Both the position numbers and the translations under genes were made by a program. A stretch of DNA of 64,000 nucleotides, from contig NC_003280.10 in the NCBI RefSeq assembly GCF_000002985.6, forward strand, positions 14,194,501 to 14,258,500. Reading direction: 5' to 3'. Of the stretch, positions 32,091 through 43,700 are shown in pieces; the stretch's first letter is position 1, and each line of letters opens with the position of its first letter. The DNA comes from Caenorhabditis elegans (Eukaryota > Nematoda > Chromadorea > Rhabditida > Rhabditidae). The notes below the pieces were generated by a model. That model made no database searches, was not told where the DNA came from, and saw only the letters and a list, made by a program, of their open reading frames with translations.

Positions 32091-35000
32091 TTATTCCTCG
32101 TCCATCGAGGTTCTTCTCAACACTGGAACCGGGAAACCGTGTTTCGAATCCTTGGCTGGCCATTCGTAAGTCTTATTGATCAGCTCATCATACTCAACAC
32201 TGTACAGGTTCTGGCGAATGAACATTTCCTGGAAAAATTCAAATTTTTTATAAATTTAAAACTGAAAAAAAAGCACAAACTTTTAACCAATTTTACGAAA
32301 TTTTTTAACAAATTTTTTGAGAAATTGCTAGTTAAAAATTAATTAAAAATTCTCAAAAAATCCCAAAATTTTTGACAATTTTTTAGGGGAAAATTGCGTT
32401 TTTTAACTTCTCATTTTCCTTTTTTTTGAGATTTTTTTCGGAAATTTCGGGTTAAAAATTGAAATTTCTCAAAAAATTCCAAAATATTTGAAAAATTTTA
32501 AGATTTTTGACAATTTTTAGGGGAAACTATTATTTTTAGAATCAATTTTTCACTTTTATTTCCAAGTTCAAGGTCAAAAAAATCGAAATTTTCAAAAAAT
32601 TAAAATTTCCCAAAAAAAAAAAGAAGCAAAATTTCTCTTTAAAAAATTGAAATTTCCAGAAAAATCCGAAATTTCCCGAAATTTCCCGACATTTTCAACC
32701 CGAAATTCAGAATCAGCATACTTTAATTAACAATTTTCAGCTCATTTAAACGAAATATCGTAGAATCCGGTGCCAAGTACGCAAACACCGAAGCTCTGCG
32801 TACTTCTGAGGCTACAGTAACCCGGAAATTTTCAAAATTGAGCTAGAGACTCCAAAAAAAAGACGACTAGGGGCGAAATTTTACGAGGAACTCGAATTTT
32901 GCAGTGTCGATTAATCTGCGGCTCGTGTGTACTCCCCGAGGAGAAGTTTGCGTTGTTTTTGCAAGGAAATTCACGTTTTAGGCTAAAAGTAGTCCATTTT
33001 TGCTGATTTTTTGATTTTTAACGATTTAAATCACCTAATTTATTGATTTTTTAAAGTTTTTAGTGAAAATAAATGAATTTACTGCTGAAAATGCACTAGA
33101 AACCAGAAAAATCGTACTTTCACCGGAAAAAAACCTATGAAAATGAGCAATTCGAATAGTAAATTCGGAAATTCTCCTCGGGGAGTACACGAACCGCGTA
33201 AATCGACACACGGTCATATTTTTGCATTCGAAAAAAAATGTGAAAAATTATATTTTCAGCAGTTTTTTTCGGAAAAATCGTCAGAAATAAGTAGAATTTT
33301 TCAATTTTAGGCATAAAATTGTCTAAAAATCATTTTTGAAGGTATTTTTCAAAATTTTTTCATGTTTTTCAGCTAAAAATGCTTTTTTCCATGAAAAATT
33401 ATTCTTTTCCTCGAGGAGTACACGACTCGCGTAAATCGGTACACGGCCATTTTTTGCATTAAAAAGTGAGGAAAATCAATTTTTTCGGGTGGGGAAAAGT
33501 CTTTTTTTGTCATTTTTAAAAATGTTTTTCATCCATTTTTCATGTTTTTTCAGCTTGAAATGCTAGGAAAATCGAAATTTTCCCGATTTTTTCCAAATTT
33601 CCACTCAAAAAATTGCTTTTCTCTCCGAGGAGTACACGATTCGCGTAAATCGACACATGGCCATTTTTTGCATTAAAAAGTGAGGAAAATCACTTTTTTT
33701 CGGGGAAAAGTTTTTTTTTTTGGTATTTTTCAACAGTTTTTCATGTTTTTTTCAGCAAAAAATGTCTAAAAATTGCAGGAAAATCGAAATTTTCCGACGT
33801 TTTTTTTTTTCAAATTTCCACTCAAAAACAACCGCACCATATCATCGGGTTTCGGGTGCAAAGTGGCCAAATCGTGTCGATAACAATACTCGCCAACTTC
33901 TACGGCAATTTTCACCGAAAGTTCTCGAATATCCTTCAGACGTGGATATACACGTGAATACGTGTTCAACGACTTCTCCGATACGGCTTCGGCGACCATA
34001 CGGGCGGCCAGAAGGAACAGCTTGTCCGGAATGTTTTTGGTACGGAAGAGGACGGCTCCGAGAGCAACACCCGGGAAGATGTAGGCGTTGTTTCCCTGTC
34101 CTGGCTTATAGAGTTTTCCATTCATTTCGACATTTTCGAACGGGGATCCGGAGGCGAAGAGGACGGCTCCCTGCAAAAATTGGGTATTTTTGGAGGGAAA
34201 AATAACTGATTTTTCAGATTTTTCATTGAAAAATGATTTTTAAGATTAAAAATTGACATTTTTCCAAATTTTTCCATAGAAAATTAATTTTAATTCCATT
34301 TAAAATCATTTTTCCACGAAAGAGCTGAAAAATATAAATTTTTATTAAATTCTAAAATCATTTTTTCAACTAAAAATCTAAAAAGAATAAATTTTAAAAT
34401 TGACATTTTCCACAATTTTCTTCGAAAAAATTAACTTACAATTGGAAGAAATTGTACCTTTTTAAAGATTTTTCTGTTAAAAAACAAAATTTAATTCAAT
34501 TTAAAATCATTTTTCCGTAAAAAATCTGAAAAAACGACGCAACTTTAAATTATAAAATTGACTTCAATAAATTAAAAACTAAAACATTATTTTAAAATGA
34601 TTTTTTTTTAATTAAAATTGGCATTTTCCAGATTTTTTAAAGAAAAATAAATTTAAAATATTCTCTTTGCCGTGGAAAATATTAATTTTCAATTAAAAAA
34701 GGTTAATTTTTGATTTATAAAGTCACTTTTTAAAAGGTAAATCTGAAAAAAAACGGTCAATTTTTGAATTTCAAAATAATTTTTCCATGAAAAATCAAGC
34801 GAAAATTGGCAAATTCTACATTTCTCAACTAAAAAAGTGCAGATTTTCTCCATATTTTTCCAGTTTTTTTTTCCAATTTTCGTTATTATTTTTATTACTA
34901 TTTAAAAATTACTTTTTTCCCAGATTTTTCATTTAAAACCGCTCTAAATTCTAAAAATTGATATATATTTTAGATTTTAAAATTTAAATTTTCAGATTTC

Positions 35001-38000
35001 CAGATTTCTCTTTGAAAAGCGACTTTAAAATTACTATTTTTCAGGTTTTTCATTGAAAAATGGCTCTAAATTGTAAAAATTGAGATTTTTTAAGTTTTTT
35101 ATTTGAAAAAAAAAACATTTTTTCATGGAAAATCTGAAAAAAAAACGGTTAATTTTTAACACAAAAAGTCCGGAAAATTATACATTTGGATTTAAAAATT
35201 TTTGATTTTTTTTCCATGAAAAAGCTGGAAAATAATAATTTTTAACTAACTTTTCATTGGAAAAATCTGAAAAACGGCGAATTTTTGAATTTAAAAATTC
35301 ACTTTTCCATGAAAAATGCAGTAAATTCAGCTCAAAAAATCTGAAAAATTCAGATTTTCTCCATATTTTTCCAGTTTTTTCTCTAAATTTACATATCCCG
35401 TACATTTGTGCAGCGATAAGCCGTCTCCGCAGTGCATTCTGCTTTACTTGTAGGGTTGGACAGTGCAAAAATGATTGGCCTCGGGTTCAGCCGAGCCATT
35501 TCCTTAATAATATCCTCCGTAAATGCTCCAGCCACCGTAGATGCTCCGATGAGTGCTCCAGGCTTGACAGTCTTCACAACTTCCAGCAGATTCTTGGTAT
35601 CCGGAAGATCTTTAGCGAATTTCACATGTCTCTCGCCAAGAGATTTACTACGAGACGTCGTGATGAGTCCTTCAATATCAACCATATAAATCCGACCGCA
35701 AGCTTCTTCCTCCGACAATCCCTCGTCCATCATCTGTCGGACACACATTTCGGCGACTCCGGTGGCGGCTCCACCGGCTCCGAGGAAGACGATCCGTTCC
35801 TGGGAGAGCTTCTTCTTGGTGATACGAGTTGAGGCGAGCAGGCCGGCGACGACGACAGCGGCGGTACCTGGAAATTTGCAAAAAAATTTTTTTTACAAAA
35901 TTTATTTCTAACTATTTTTTAATTTTTTTTTTTAATCAAAAATTTCAAATCTGAAATCTGAAAACAAAAGAACTTTTAATTTTTAATTTTTAAAACTATT
36001 TTTTAAAGACCTTTTTTTTTTGTTTCCTATTTTATATTGAAAAAATCCAAATTTCCTGGGAAACTATTATTTTTAGAATCAATTTTTCACTTTTATTTCC
36101 AAGTTCAAGGTCAAAAAAATCGAAATTTTCAAAAAATTAAAATTTCCCAAAAAAAAAAAGAAGCAAAATTTCTCTTTAAAAAATTGAAATTTCCAGAAAA
36201 ATCCGAAATTTCCCGAAATTTTCCGACATTTTCAACCCGAAATTCAGAATCAGCATACTTTAATTAACAATTTTCAGCTCATTTAAACGAAATATCGTAG
36301 AATCCGGTGCCAAGTACGCAAACACCGAAGCTCTGCGTACTTCTGAGGCTACAGTAACCCGGAAATTTTCAAAATTGAGCTAGAGACTCCAAAATAATTA
36401 CATGGCTAGGGGTAAAGAAATTTTACGGAAAACTTTTACGGCGGAATTTTGCAGTTAAAATATAAAGTTATAAAGGAATATATCCCCTCAAATTTGCTTC
36501 ACTATTTTTTTGAAACTCCAAAATTCGAGTTTCCCGTGAAACTTCACCCCGGGCTGTACTTTTTTTTTCGAGTTACTAGCTCAATTTTGAAAATATCCGG
36601 GTTACTGTAGCCCCGAAAGTACGCAGCGCTTCGGTGTTTGCGTACCAGACACCAGATTCTACGAGATTTCTTCGTCTAAATGAGCTGAAAATTGGCGCAC
36701 AGGGCAATAAAAGTATGCTGATTCTGAATTTCATATTTGAAAACAGTGAAAATTCAGATTTTTTTTGAAAAATTTCGGCCAAAATGCAATTTTTTTTCTC
36801 AAATGTGCATTTTAAAGCCTTTTTCTCCGATTTTTTCGCTTTTTTTCCTCAATTTCCCCCCTGCCAAATTCTACCTTGAATATCATCATTAAACATGCAA
36901 TATTCTCCCTTATACCGATCCAACAACCGATACGCATTCTGATTTCCAAAATCTTCAAATTGAATCAGCGTATCCCGTCCGAACCGCTTCGTGGCCGCCT
37001 TCATAAAATTATCGACGAGCGTATCGTATTCGGGACCTCTAACACGCTTTCTACGGAGCCCCGTGTAGAATGGATCGTTGAGCAGCTCGCTGTTATCAGT
37101 TCCCACGTCGAGAATCACCGGGAGACACCATTCCGGGCGAATCCCTGCGAGCGCAACGTAGAGTGCAAGTTTTCCAACGGGAATTCCGATTCCATAGGTT
37201 CCCAGGTCGCCGAGGCCGAGGATCCGCTCTCCGTCAGTGATCACAATTGCTCGGACGTTCTCTGTCGGCCAATTTGCAAGAATCTGATGGATTTTACTAA
37301 TACTATTATCATTAATAGTAATGTAGAGACCCTTTGGGTTACGGTAGATGAATCCGAAATGCTGACAGGCTTGTCCTACGGTAGGAGTGTACACAATTGG
37401 CATGAGCTCCTTCACATTATCGCAGAGCACTCGGTAGTAGAGCTTCTCGTTACGATCCTGCAACGAGTCCAATTGAATGTACTTGGCAAGGTTGTCAGGT
37501 TGCTGGCGGAGTTTTGTGATGATACGGTAGGCTTGTTGCTCTTCGGTCATAAATGCGGGTGGCAGAAGCCCGTGAACTCCGAGATATTGACGTTCGTGGA
37601 GGGAAAAAGCCATTCCCTTATTGAGCCCGGGCGACTTGAGCAGGTCGATTCCTCGCTTCTGGGGTGTGGTGCGTTCCGGGCGGTAGAGCTTGTGAAGGGC
37701 CAGAGTTTTGGGATCGGAGAGATCCGGCTCGTTTTTGTCGCTCAGGCATCGTGTTGATGTGGAGAGACGGCGGATGCTGGAAATTTGGGGATTTTTGGTT
37801 TTTCATTGAAAAAAATGGCAAAAATTCAGATTTTCCCGGAGAAACCCATTTAAAATGACCGAAATTCAAATTTTTCGGAAAAAAAAATCCATAAATAATG
37901 GCTAAAAATTCAGATTTTCATGGAAAAAATTTATTTAAAATCGTTAAAATTCAGATTTTCCAGAAAAAAAACTATTTAAAATGGCTAAAAAGTAGATTTT

Positions 38001-39303
38001 CACGGAAAAATGTATTCGAAATGGCTGAAACTCAGATTTTTCTGGGAAAATGCCATTAAAACGGCTAAATTTCAAATTTTCCGGAAAAAAATCCATAAAA
38101 AATGACTAAATATTCAGATTTTCCCGGAAAAATCCATTTAAAAGGCTGAAAATCGGATTTTTTGGAAAAAATTTTTTTTAATGACTAAAACAGTAGATTT
38201 TCACGGAAAAAATGTATTTGAAATGGCTGAAACTCAAATTTTTTAAATATAAAAAATGGCTAAAAATCAAGCTTTCCCAGAAAAATCAATTAAAAACGGC
38301 TGAAATTCAGATTTTCTCCGAAAAAAATTCATGAAAAATGGCTAAAAATCGGATTTTCTCGGAAAAAATCCCTTAAAAACGGCTGTAATTCAGTTTTTTC
38401 CAAAAAAAAATCCATTGAAAATAGCGAAAATTCAGATTTCTCCTGGAAAAACTCATTCAAACGGCTCAAATTGAGACTTTTTCCCGGAAAAATACATTAA
38501 AAATAGCGAAAAATCTGTTTTTCCAGAAAAAAAACTATTTATAATGACTAAAACTCAGATTTTTCCGAAAAAAAATTGATTACAAATGGCTTAAAATCAG
38601 ATTTTCCAGGAAAAAATGCATAAAAAATGGCGGAAAATTCATTTTAAAAATGTTGAAATTTTAGATTTTCCCGGAAAAAATCCATTAAAAATTGGCTGAA
38701 ATTCAGATTTTTTCGGAAAAATCCACCAACTGCGGCTAAAAATCAGATTTTTCTGGAATAAAACCATAAAAAATGTCAAAAATTCATTCAAAATGCCAGA
38801 AATACAGACTTTTTCGGAAAAAAATCTAGTAAAATGGCTGAAATGCAGATTTTCCCGGAGAAAACCATTTAAAATGGCTGAAGTTCAGATTTTTTTAGAA
38901 AAAATAAATTTAAAATGATTAAAACTCAGATTTTCCAAGAAAAATTGGGCAAAATCGCAGAAAAATCGCAGAAATTGAAATTTTCATAGGTTTTTATCGA
39001 AAAAATCTACAAATTTTTTAAATACTCGTCAAAATTCGTAGACTTTTTCAACGAAAACCTGTAAAAATTTCAATTTCTGCAATTTCTCGCAGAAAAATCG
39101 ATATTTTACGCATTTTTGCCGAGACCATCTGAATTTCACCCATTTTTCATAAATTTTTTCCGAGAAAAGCAGAATTTCAGCCGTTTTAAATGGATTTTTC
39201 CGGGAAAATCTGAATTTTTAGTCATTTTTAATACATTTCTCGAATTTCAGCTAATTTCAACGCAAAATCCTCCCTACCTGGCAGGCGAAAGACGGCTCAG
39301 CAT
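32091..39303 (-). CDS. men-1: Malic enzyme MEN-1
   Basis: Oxidative decarboxylation of malate to pyruvate with NAD(P)H production. Exons in order: 39303-39278, 37776-36875, 35867-35404, 34170-33838, 32228-32091; in frame, 620 aa. The N-terminus (MLSRLSPASIRRLSTSTRC) is rich in Arg, Ser and Leu without acid, like a mitochondrial targeting peptide. Family motifs in order: ERQYLGVHGLLPP, MPIVYTPTVGQACQ, VITDGERILGLGDLG, RPEWCLPVILDVGTDN, IQFEDFGNQNA, CMFNDDIQGTA, the Rossmann motif FLGAGGAATG, RPIIFALSNPTSKAECT, and FASGSPFENV with QGNNAYIFPG. An acceptor (catttcag) ends at 39356, about 52 nt before the ATG. Exon 4 ends at ATG|gtgcgg; other donors there break frame. The introns contain a ~40-bp minisatellite (intron 1), two near-identical 0.33 kb copies (introns 2 and 4) and members of the GCGTAC-core family. 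Confidence 0.95.
32540..32850 (+). repeat. 0.33-kb duplicate, copy 1 (men-1 intron 4)
   Basis: Nearly base-for-base the same as 36055-36390 in men-1 intron 2, starting GGGAAACTATTATTTTTAGA and ending GCTAGAGACTCCAAAA. Its right half is a GCGTAC-core family member. Confidence 0.9.
32885..33720. repeat. GAGGAGTACACGA repeat cluster in men-1 intron 4
   Basis: Direct copies of CGAGGAGTACACGAxTCGCGTAAATCGxxACAxGGCC at about 33178, 33413 and 33620, and one inverted copy at about 32905. The spacing is about 205-235 bp. Confidence 0.75.
36055..36390 (+). repeat. 0.33-kb duplicate, copy 2 (men-1 intron 2)
   Basis: See copy at 32540-32850; I see only one or two differences over about 330 bp, mostly in homopolymers and one C/T. 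Confidence 0.9.
36550..36745 (-). repeat. GCGTAC-core family member (men-1 intron 2, reverse)
   Basis: Reverse-oriented copy: GGGTTACTGTAGCCCCGAAAG, GTACGCAGCGCTTCGGTGTT, ending CTGATTCTGAATTTCAT. Confidence 0.85.
37790..38965 (+). repeat. ~40-bp degenerate minisatellite in men-1 intron 1
   Basis: About 28 units resembling AAATGGCTGAAATTCAGATT followed by TTCCCGGAAAAAATCCATTTA; spacing drifts. Confidence 0.8.
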
Positions 39304-40793
39304 TTTTCGTGATTCCCGCACGGTTGTGAAACCCAAGAGCAAATGAGAATTGATTCTGAAATGAGACGGAAAAATGTAAAATTTCGATAAAAACTTTTTT
39401 TTTTGAAACACGTGAAATAAAAACGGTGACAATTGATAAGAAAAATGAGTGCATTTTATCAATTTTTATTCAGAAAAAATTATGGAAAACCTGAAAATTC
39501 GGGAAAACTCGCGGTGAAACTGGAGAGACAATTGCCTGAGAAGCCACAAATGGGGGCGCCCGTCGTCTATCGATCCACGTATTCTTTCGGGATAAACTAT
39601 GTGCGAGAGATCTGCACTCAGCGGAGAGACGCAGGGAGAAAAAGAAAACAAAAACACGGGCGGAACTCTTTTCTTGAAAAAATGAATTTTTATTTCAAAA
39701 AGTAAGATGGAAAATCGTTTTTCCTTCGAGTGGCGGCGAAATGAGTGCTTGGGGGAGCAAGTATGCGGTGAGAGGAGGGAAGAGGGAGAAAAAGCGAGAA
39801 AAATGATGTTTTCCCGTGTTTTTTTCTTGTTTATAGCGATATTTTTCGATCAAGGTGGCCTTGTCATCGAATTAGCCGTGATCTTTGGGGTTTTAATTGG
39901 AAGAAACAGATATTTTAATGCGATTTTTTGAATTTTCCACAAAAAATAAAGAAATTAGTTTATTTTTCCTCTCGAAAACCGACAAAAACTCAAGAAAATA
40001 ACGAAAATCAATGAAAAAAATAAAGAAAAATTGTCGTCAAATGTGGCGCATTGGCCGCAAAGTACGCAGTTGCCGTGTCAATTCACCGGCGCCAATTCGA
40101 ATTTTGAAAGGTTTTTTCATTAAAAAATAGCTTTTTAAAGAGAATTTCTGGATTTTGAACTGTTTTTTCATTAAAAATAGCTTTTTAAAGAGAATTTCTG
40201 GATTTTGAAAGGTTTTTTCATTAAAAAACAGCTTTGAAAAGAGAATTTCTGGATTTTGAAAGGTTTTTTCATTAAAAAACAGTTTTTTAAAGAGAATTTC
40301 TGGATTTTGAACGAGTTTTCCGGTTATTTTCAATATTTTCCCACTCCCAACGCAGCTGTCAGCTCAACACGTGTTCACAGGAAGTCAACAAATCGGATAA
40401 AGTGATCTTTGGCCAATTTTTCTGATTTTTCGACGGAATTATTTGATAAGAATGCGATTAGTGTGTTGGCATTTGGAAAAAAAAAGGTTTATTAGATAAA
40501 TTGATCAATTTCGGGGAAAACATTTAAAAGTTTCTGCAAAATAATAGGGAAAAATAGCGAAAAATATTTAAATGACAAAAAAATACAGAAAAAAAACAGA
40601 AAAACAGGGATAATTAGAGATTCTTCGACTTTTCGTACAAAAAAAAACTGGGGGGAAAAGAGGCGCAGAGATCACATATTTGAGGGTAGACGGGCGGGAA
40701 AGAGAGAATATATTACATTTTGACAAGAATTTTTTGTCAGGGACTATTTAATAGTAAATTTTAAAAAATCGAATATTTATTTATTTATTAAAG
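39304..40793. other. Intergenic jmjd-2 to men-1
   Basis: Includes the presumed men-1 leader (acceptor at 39356), a GC-richer stretch 39520-39800 that may be its promoter, and four copies of a ~62-bp unit (40095-40320: AAGAGAATTTCTGGATTTTGAA plus TTTTTTCATTAAAAA). No gene seen. Confidence 0.5.
40095..40320 (+). repeat. Four tandem ~62-bp units
   Basis: AGAGAATTTCTGGATTTTGA appears four times at near-regular spacing, joined by TTTTTTCATTAAAAA(A)CAGCT. Confidence 0.85.
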
Positions 40794-43700
40794 CTATTTT
40801 TTGAGATACGCGTTCAGTTCTCGCTTCGTTTTCAGCCTGTTCCGTGGATGGCGGACTTCTCGGCCATCTTCCAGTCGGACCGTGTACTCGATCATCTGTC
40901 CTTTTCCACGGAAGTACGCGTCGTAGACTTGCTTGTCGTCCCACACTACTTTTACCTGCAAAACAAATTGGGGAATTTATTGATTTTTTTGGGGGTTTTT
41001 AGGACTTTTTTATAGTATTTCCGGGCTTTTTCTTTATTTATAATTTATTTAAAAAAACAGGAAAACCCATTAAAAATGACTAGAAGACTTGAGTTTTCCC
41101 TAGAAAAATCGTGATTTTAAAGGGGAAAATCTGAATTTCGGCTGTTTATAATGAATTTTTCCCGAAAAATCTGAAATATTCAGCTGAATTTTAGCTATTT
41201 AAAAACAATATTTTCGAAAAAAAAAATCGGATTATTAGCAATTTTAAACAGATTTTATCGGGAAAACCTGAATATGAGCCATTTTTAATACATTTTTACA
41301 ATTTTTTTGTAAAAATCTGCACAATTTATAGTTTTTTTTTCGGTTTTGGCCTGAAAAACTATAAATAAGACGATTTGTGTGTTAAAATACCGAAAAGAAT
41401 TGCCCGAAATTGAGGATTTTATCGAAAACCTTGTCCTCGAGGACTACACGAGCTCTTTAACTCCAAAATTCGAGTTCTCCGTGAAATTTCACCCCTGGCT
41501 GTACTTTTTTGGAGGCTTTAGCCCAATTTTGAAATTTTCTCGGTTACTGTAGCGCCAAAAGTACGCAACGCCGCGGTGTTTGCGTACCAGGCACCAGATT
41601 TGACGACATTTTGTTTAAATCAGCTGAAAATTGGTTCACAGGGCAATAAAATCACGCTGATTCTGAATTTCGTATTGAAAATGAGAAAAATTCGATTTTA
41701 AACACTAAAAATTGTATTTTCGGCGTTAAAAAATCGGAATTTTCCACATTTCGATTAATTTTCCAACATTTTTAATATGAAAATCAGAATCAGCATGATT
41801 TTTTAGCCCCGTACTTCATTTTTCAGCTCATTTAGACGAAATTCCGTAGAATCTGGTGCCAGGTACGCAAACACCAAGGCGCTGCGTACTTTCGGGGCTA
41901 CAGTAACCCGGAATTGTGAAAATTGAGCTAGAGACTGCAAAAAAGTACAGCCAGGGGTGAAATTTCAAGAGGAACTCGAATTTTGCAGCAAAAATCATCG
42001 AAAATTTGAGGAAATTGACGATTTTTTTTGAAAATTTCAATTTCCTGGTGGAAAATCAATATTCCCCAGCATTTTTAATATAAAATTCAGAATCAGCGTA
42101 CCTTTATTGCCCTGTGAATTAATTATGAGCCAATTTAGACGCAATTTCGTCAGATTTGGTGCCAGGTACGCAAACACCATTGCGCTGCGTACTTTCGGGG
42201 CTACAGTAACCCGAAAATTTTCAAAATTGACCTACAGACTCGAAAAAAGTACAGCCAGGTGTGAAATTTCACGGAAAACTCGAATTTTGCAGTTAAAATA
42301 CCGTTTTAATGGTAAAATGTATGGTGGGAAGTTCAAATTTTTCAAATTTTTTGTTGCAAGATATACTCACTCTCGCCCCATACTGATGATCTCCGTTCTC
42401 ACAGAACAGGCATTCACACGAGATGATATCCTCCACGTGATTATCACGACTACAGCTATTATCAAGGAAGTCAACGACAACGGTCTCCTTCTTATCAGCT
42501 CGTACGATGGCTCCTCTCGTGAACAATTTCTGCGGCGGCTCCACCACGTCCTCCACAAATACAAAATCGCCGACTTTCACGTTAGTATAGGCCTGCTGCT
42601 GCGTCGTCTTATTCACGAGATACGAGTGCTCGTGCTTATGACAGATCATCACAACGCCACGTGGATAGTCACGAACTTCACACACAAATCCAACACGGCG
42701 AGCACACGTGACATGAGCCAGTGTTGGAAGCGATGTGGTCGCCTGCTCCTCAATACAGAGCACACACGGAGCCAGACCCTCGTCTGTTCGATGGCAGACG
42801 ACACATTCCCAACGGGAATTCTCGTAGAGATCGCCGAGCTCCGCGCGATACTCTTCGCTGAGCCGCCGGGGGGGCATCCGTGGGGTCTCCGATTGCTGTC
42901 GGGGCGATGGCTCGACGAAGCATGCTCCAGGCCGGTTTGGGCAATCAAAAATGGCTCTTCGATTGAAAAGAGCACACGCCACGTGAGCCCACGTCGAGTC
43001 TGTGCCGATTTGGCACGGGATTAGTGCTCCGCCGCGGAGTTCGCAGAGCTGGCAGGACGTTGTTCGGATCTCGACGTCGGTTCGGTTTCGGCATCGTGGG
43101 CAGCGCCAGGGCTCTCCGGAGCTTGTGACGTCATCGTCGTCGCCGCCGCCGCCGCCGCCGCCAGAGCAGCAATGAGAATGGACGGTGACGTGGCAGTTGG
43201 AGCAAGTGAGCAGACGGTCCAGCGGTGGTGGCGGCTCGTGGTGATCCTCGTGCTTTTTGGTGTCGGTTTTCGAGAAGCACCATTTTGGGATGAGCCGGCG
43301 AGATCTGGAATGATAGAAATTGAGAAATTGAGGAGAAAACCAATTTTTCAATGATTTTTTGAATTTTTTACACCAAAAAATCAGCAGTTTTTCATCGAAT
43401 TTTAAGCTAGAATAGGCTGAAAATCTTTGTTTTTAGTTAGAATTTTCAATTGCAGGGTTGAAAATTTCGAAAATTTCTGAATTTGGTGCATTTTTAATAT
43501 GAAATTCAGAATCAGCGTACTTCAATTGCCCATCGCGCCAATTTTCAGCTCATTTAGACAAAATTCCGTGAAATCAGGTGTCTGGTACGCAAACACCGTG
43601 GCGCTGCGTACTATCGGGGCTACAGTAACCCGGAAAATTTGAAAATTGAGCTAGCGACTCCAAAAAAGTACATGTATGTGTGAAATTTTACGAGGAACTC

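Noticed and set aside
36876-37757. 293-codon plus-strand ORF
   Set aside because: Antisense shadow of the large men-1 exon; no independent family motif.
42107-43024. 305-codon plus-strand ORF
   Set aside because: Antisense of jmjd-2 exon 5 joined to repeat sequence.
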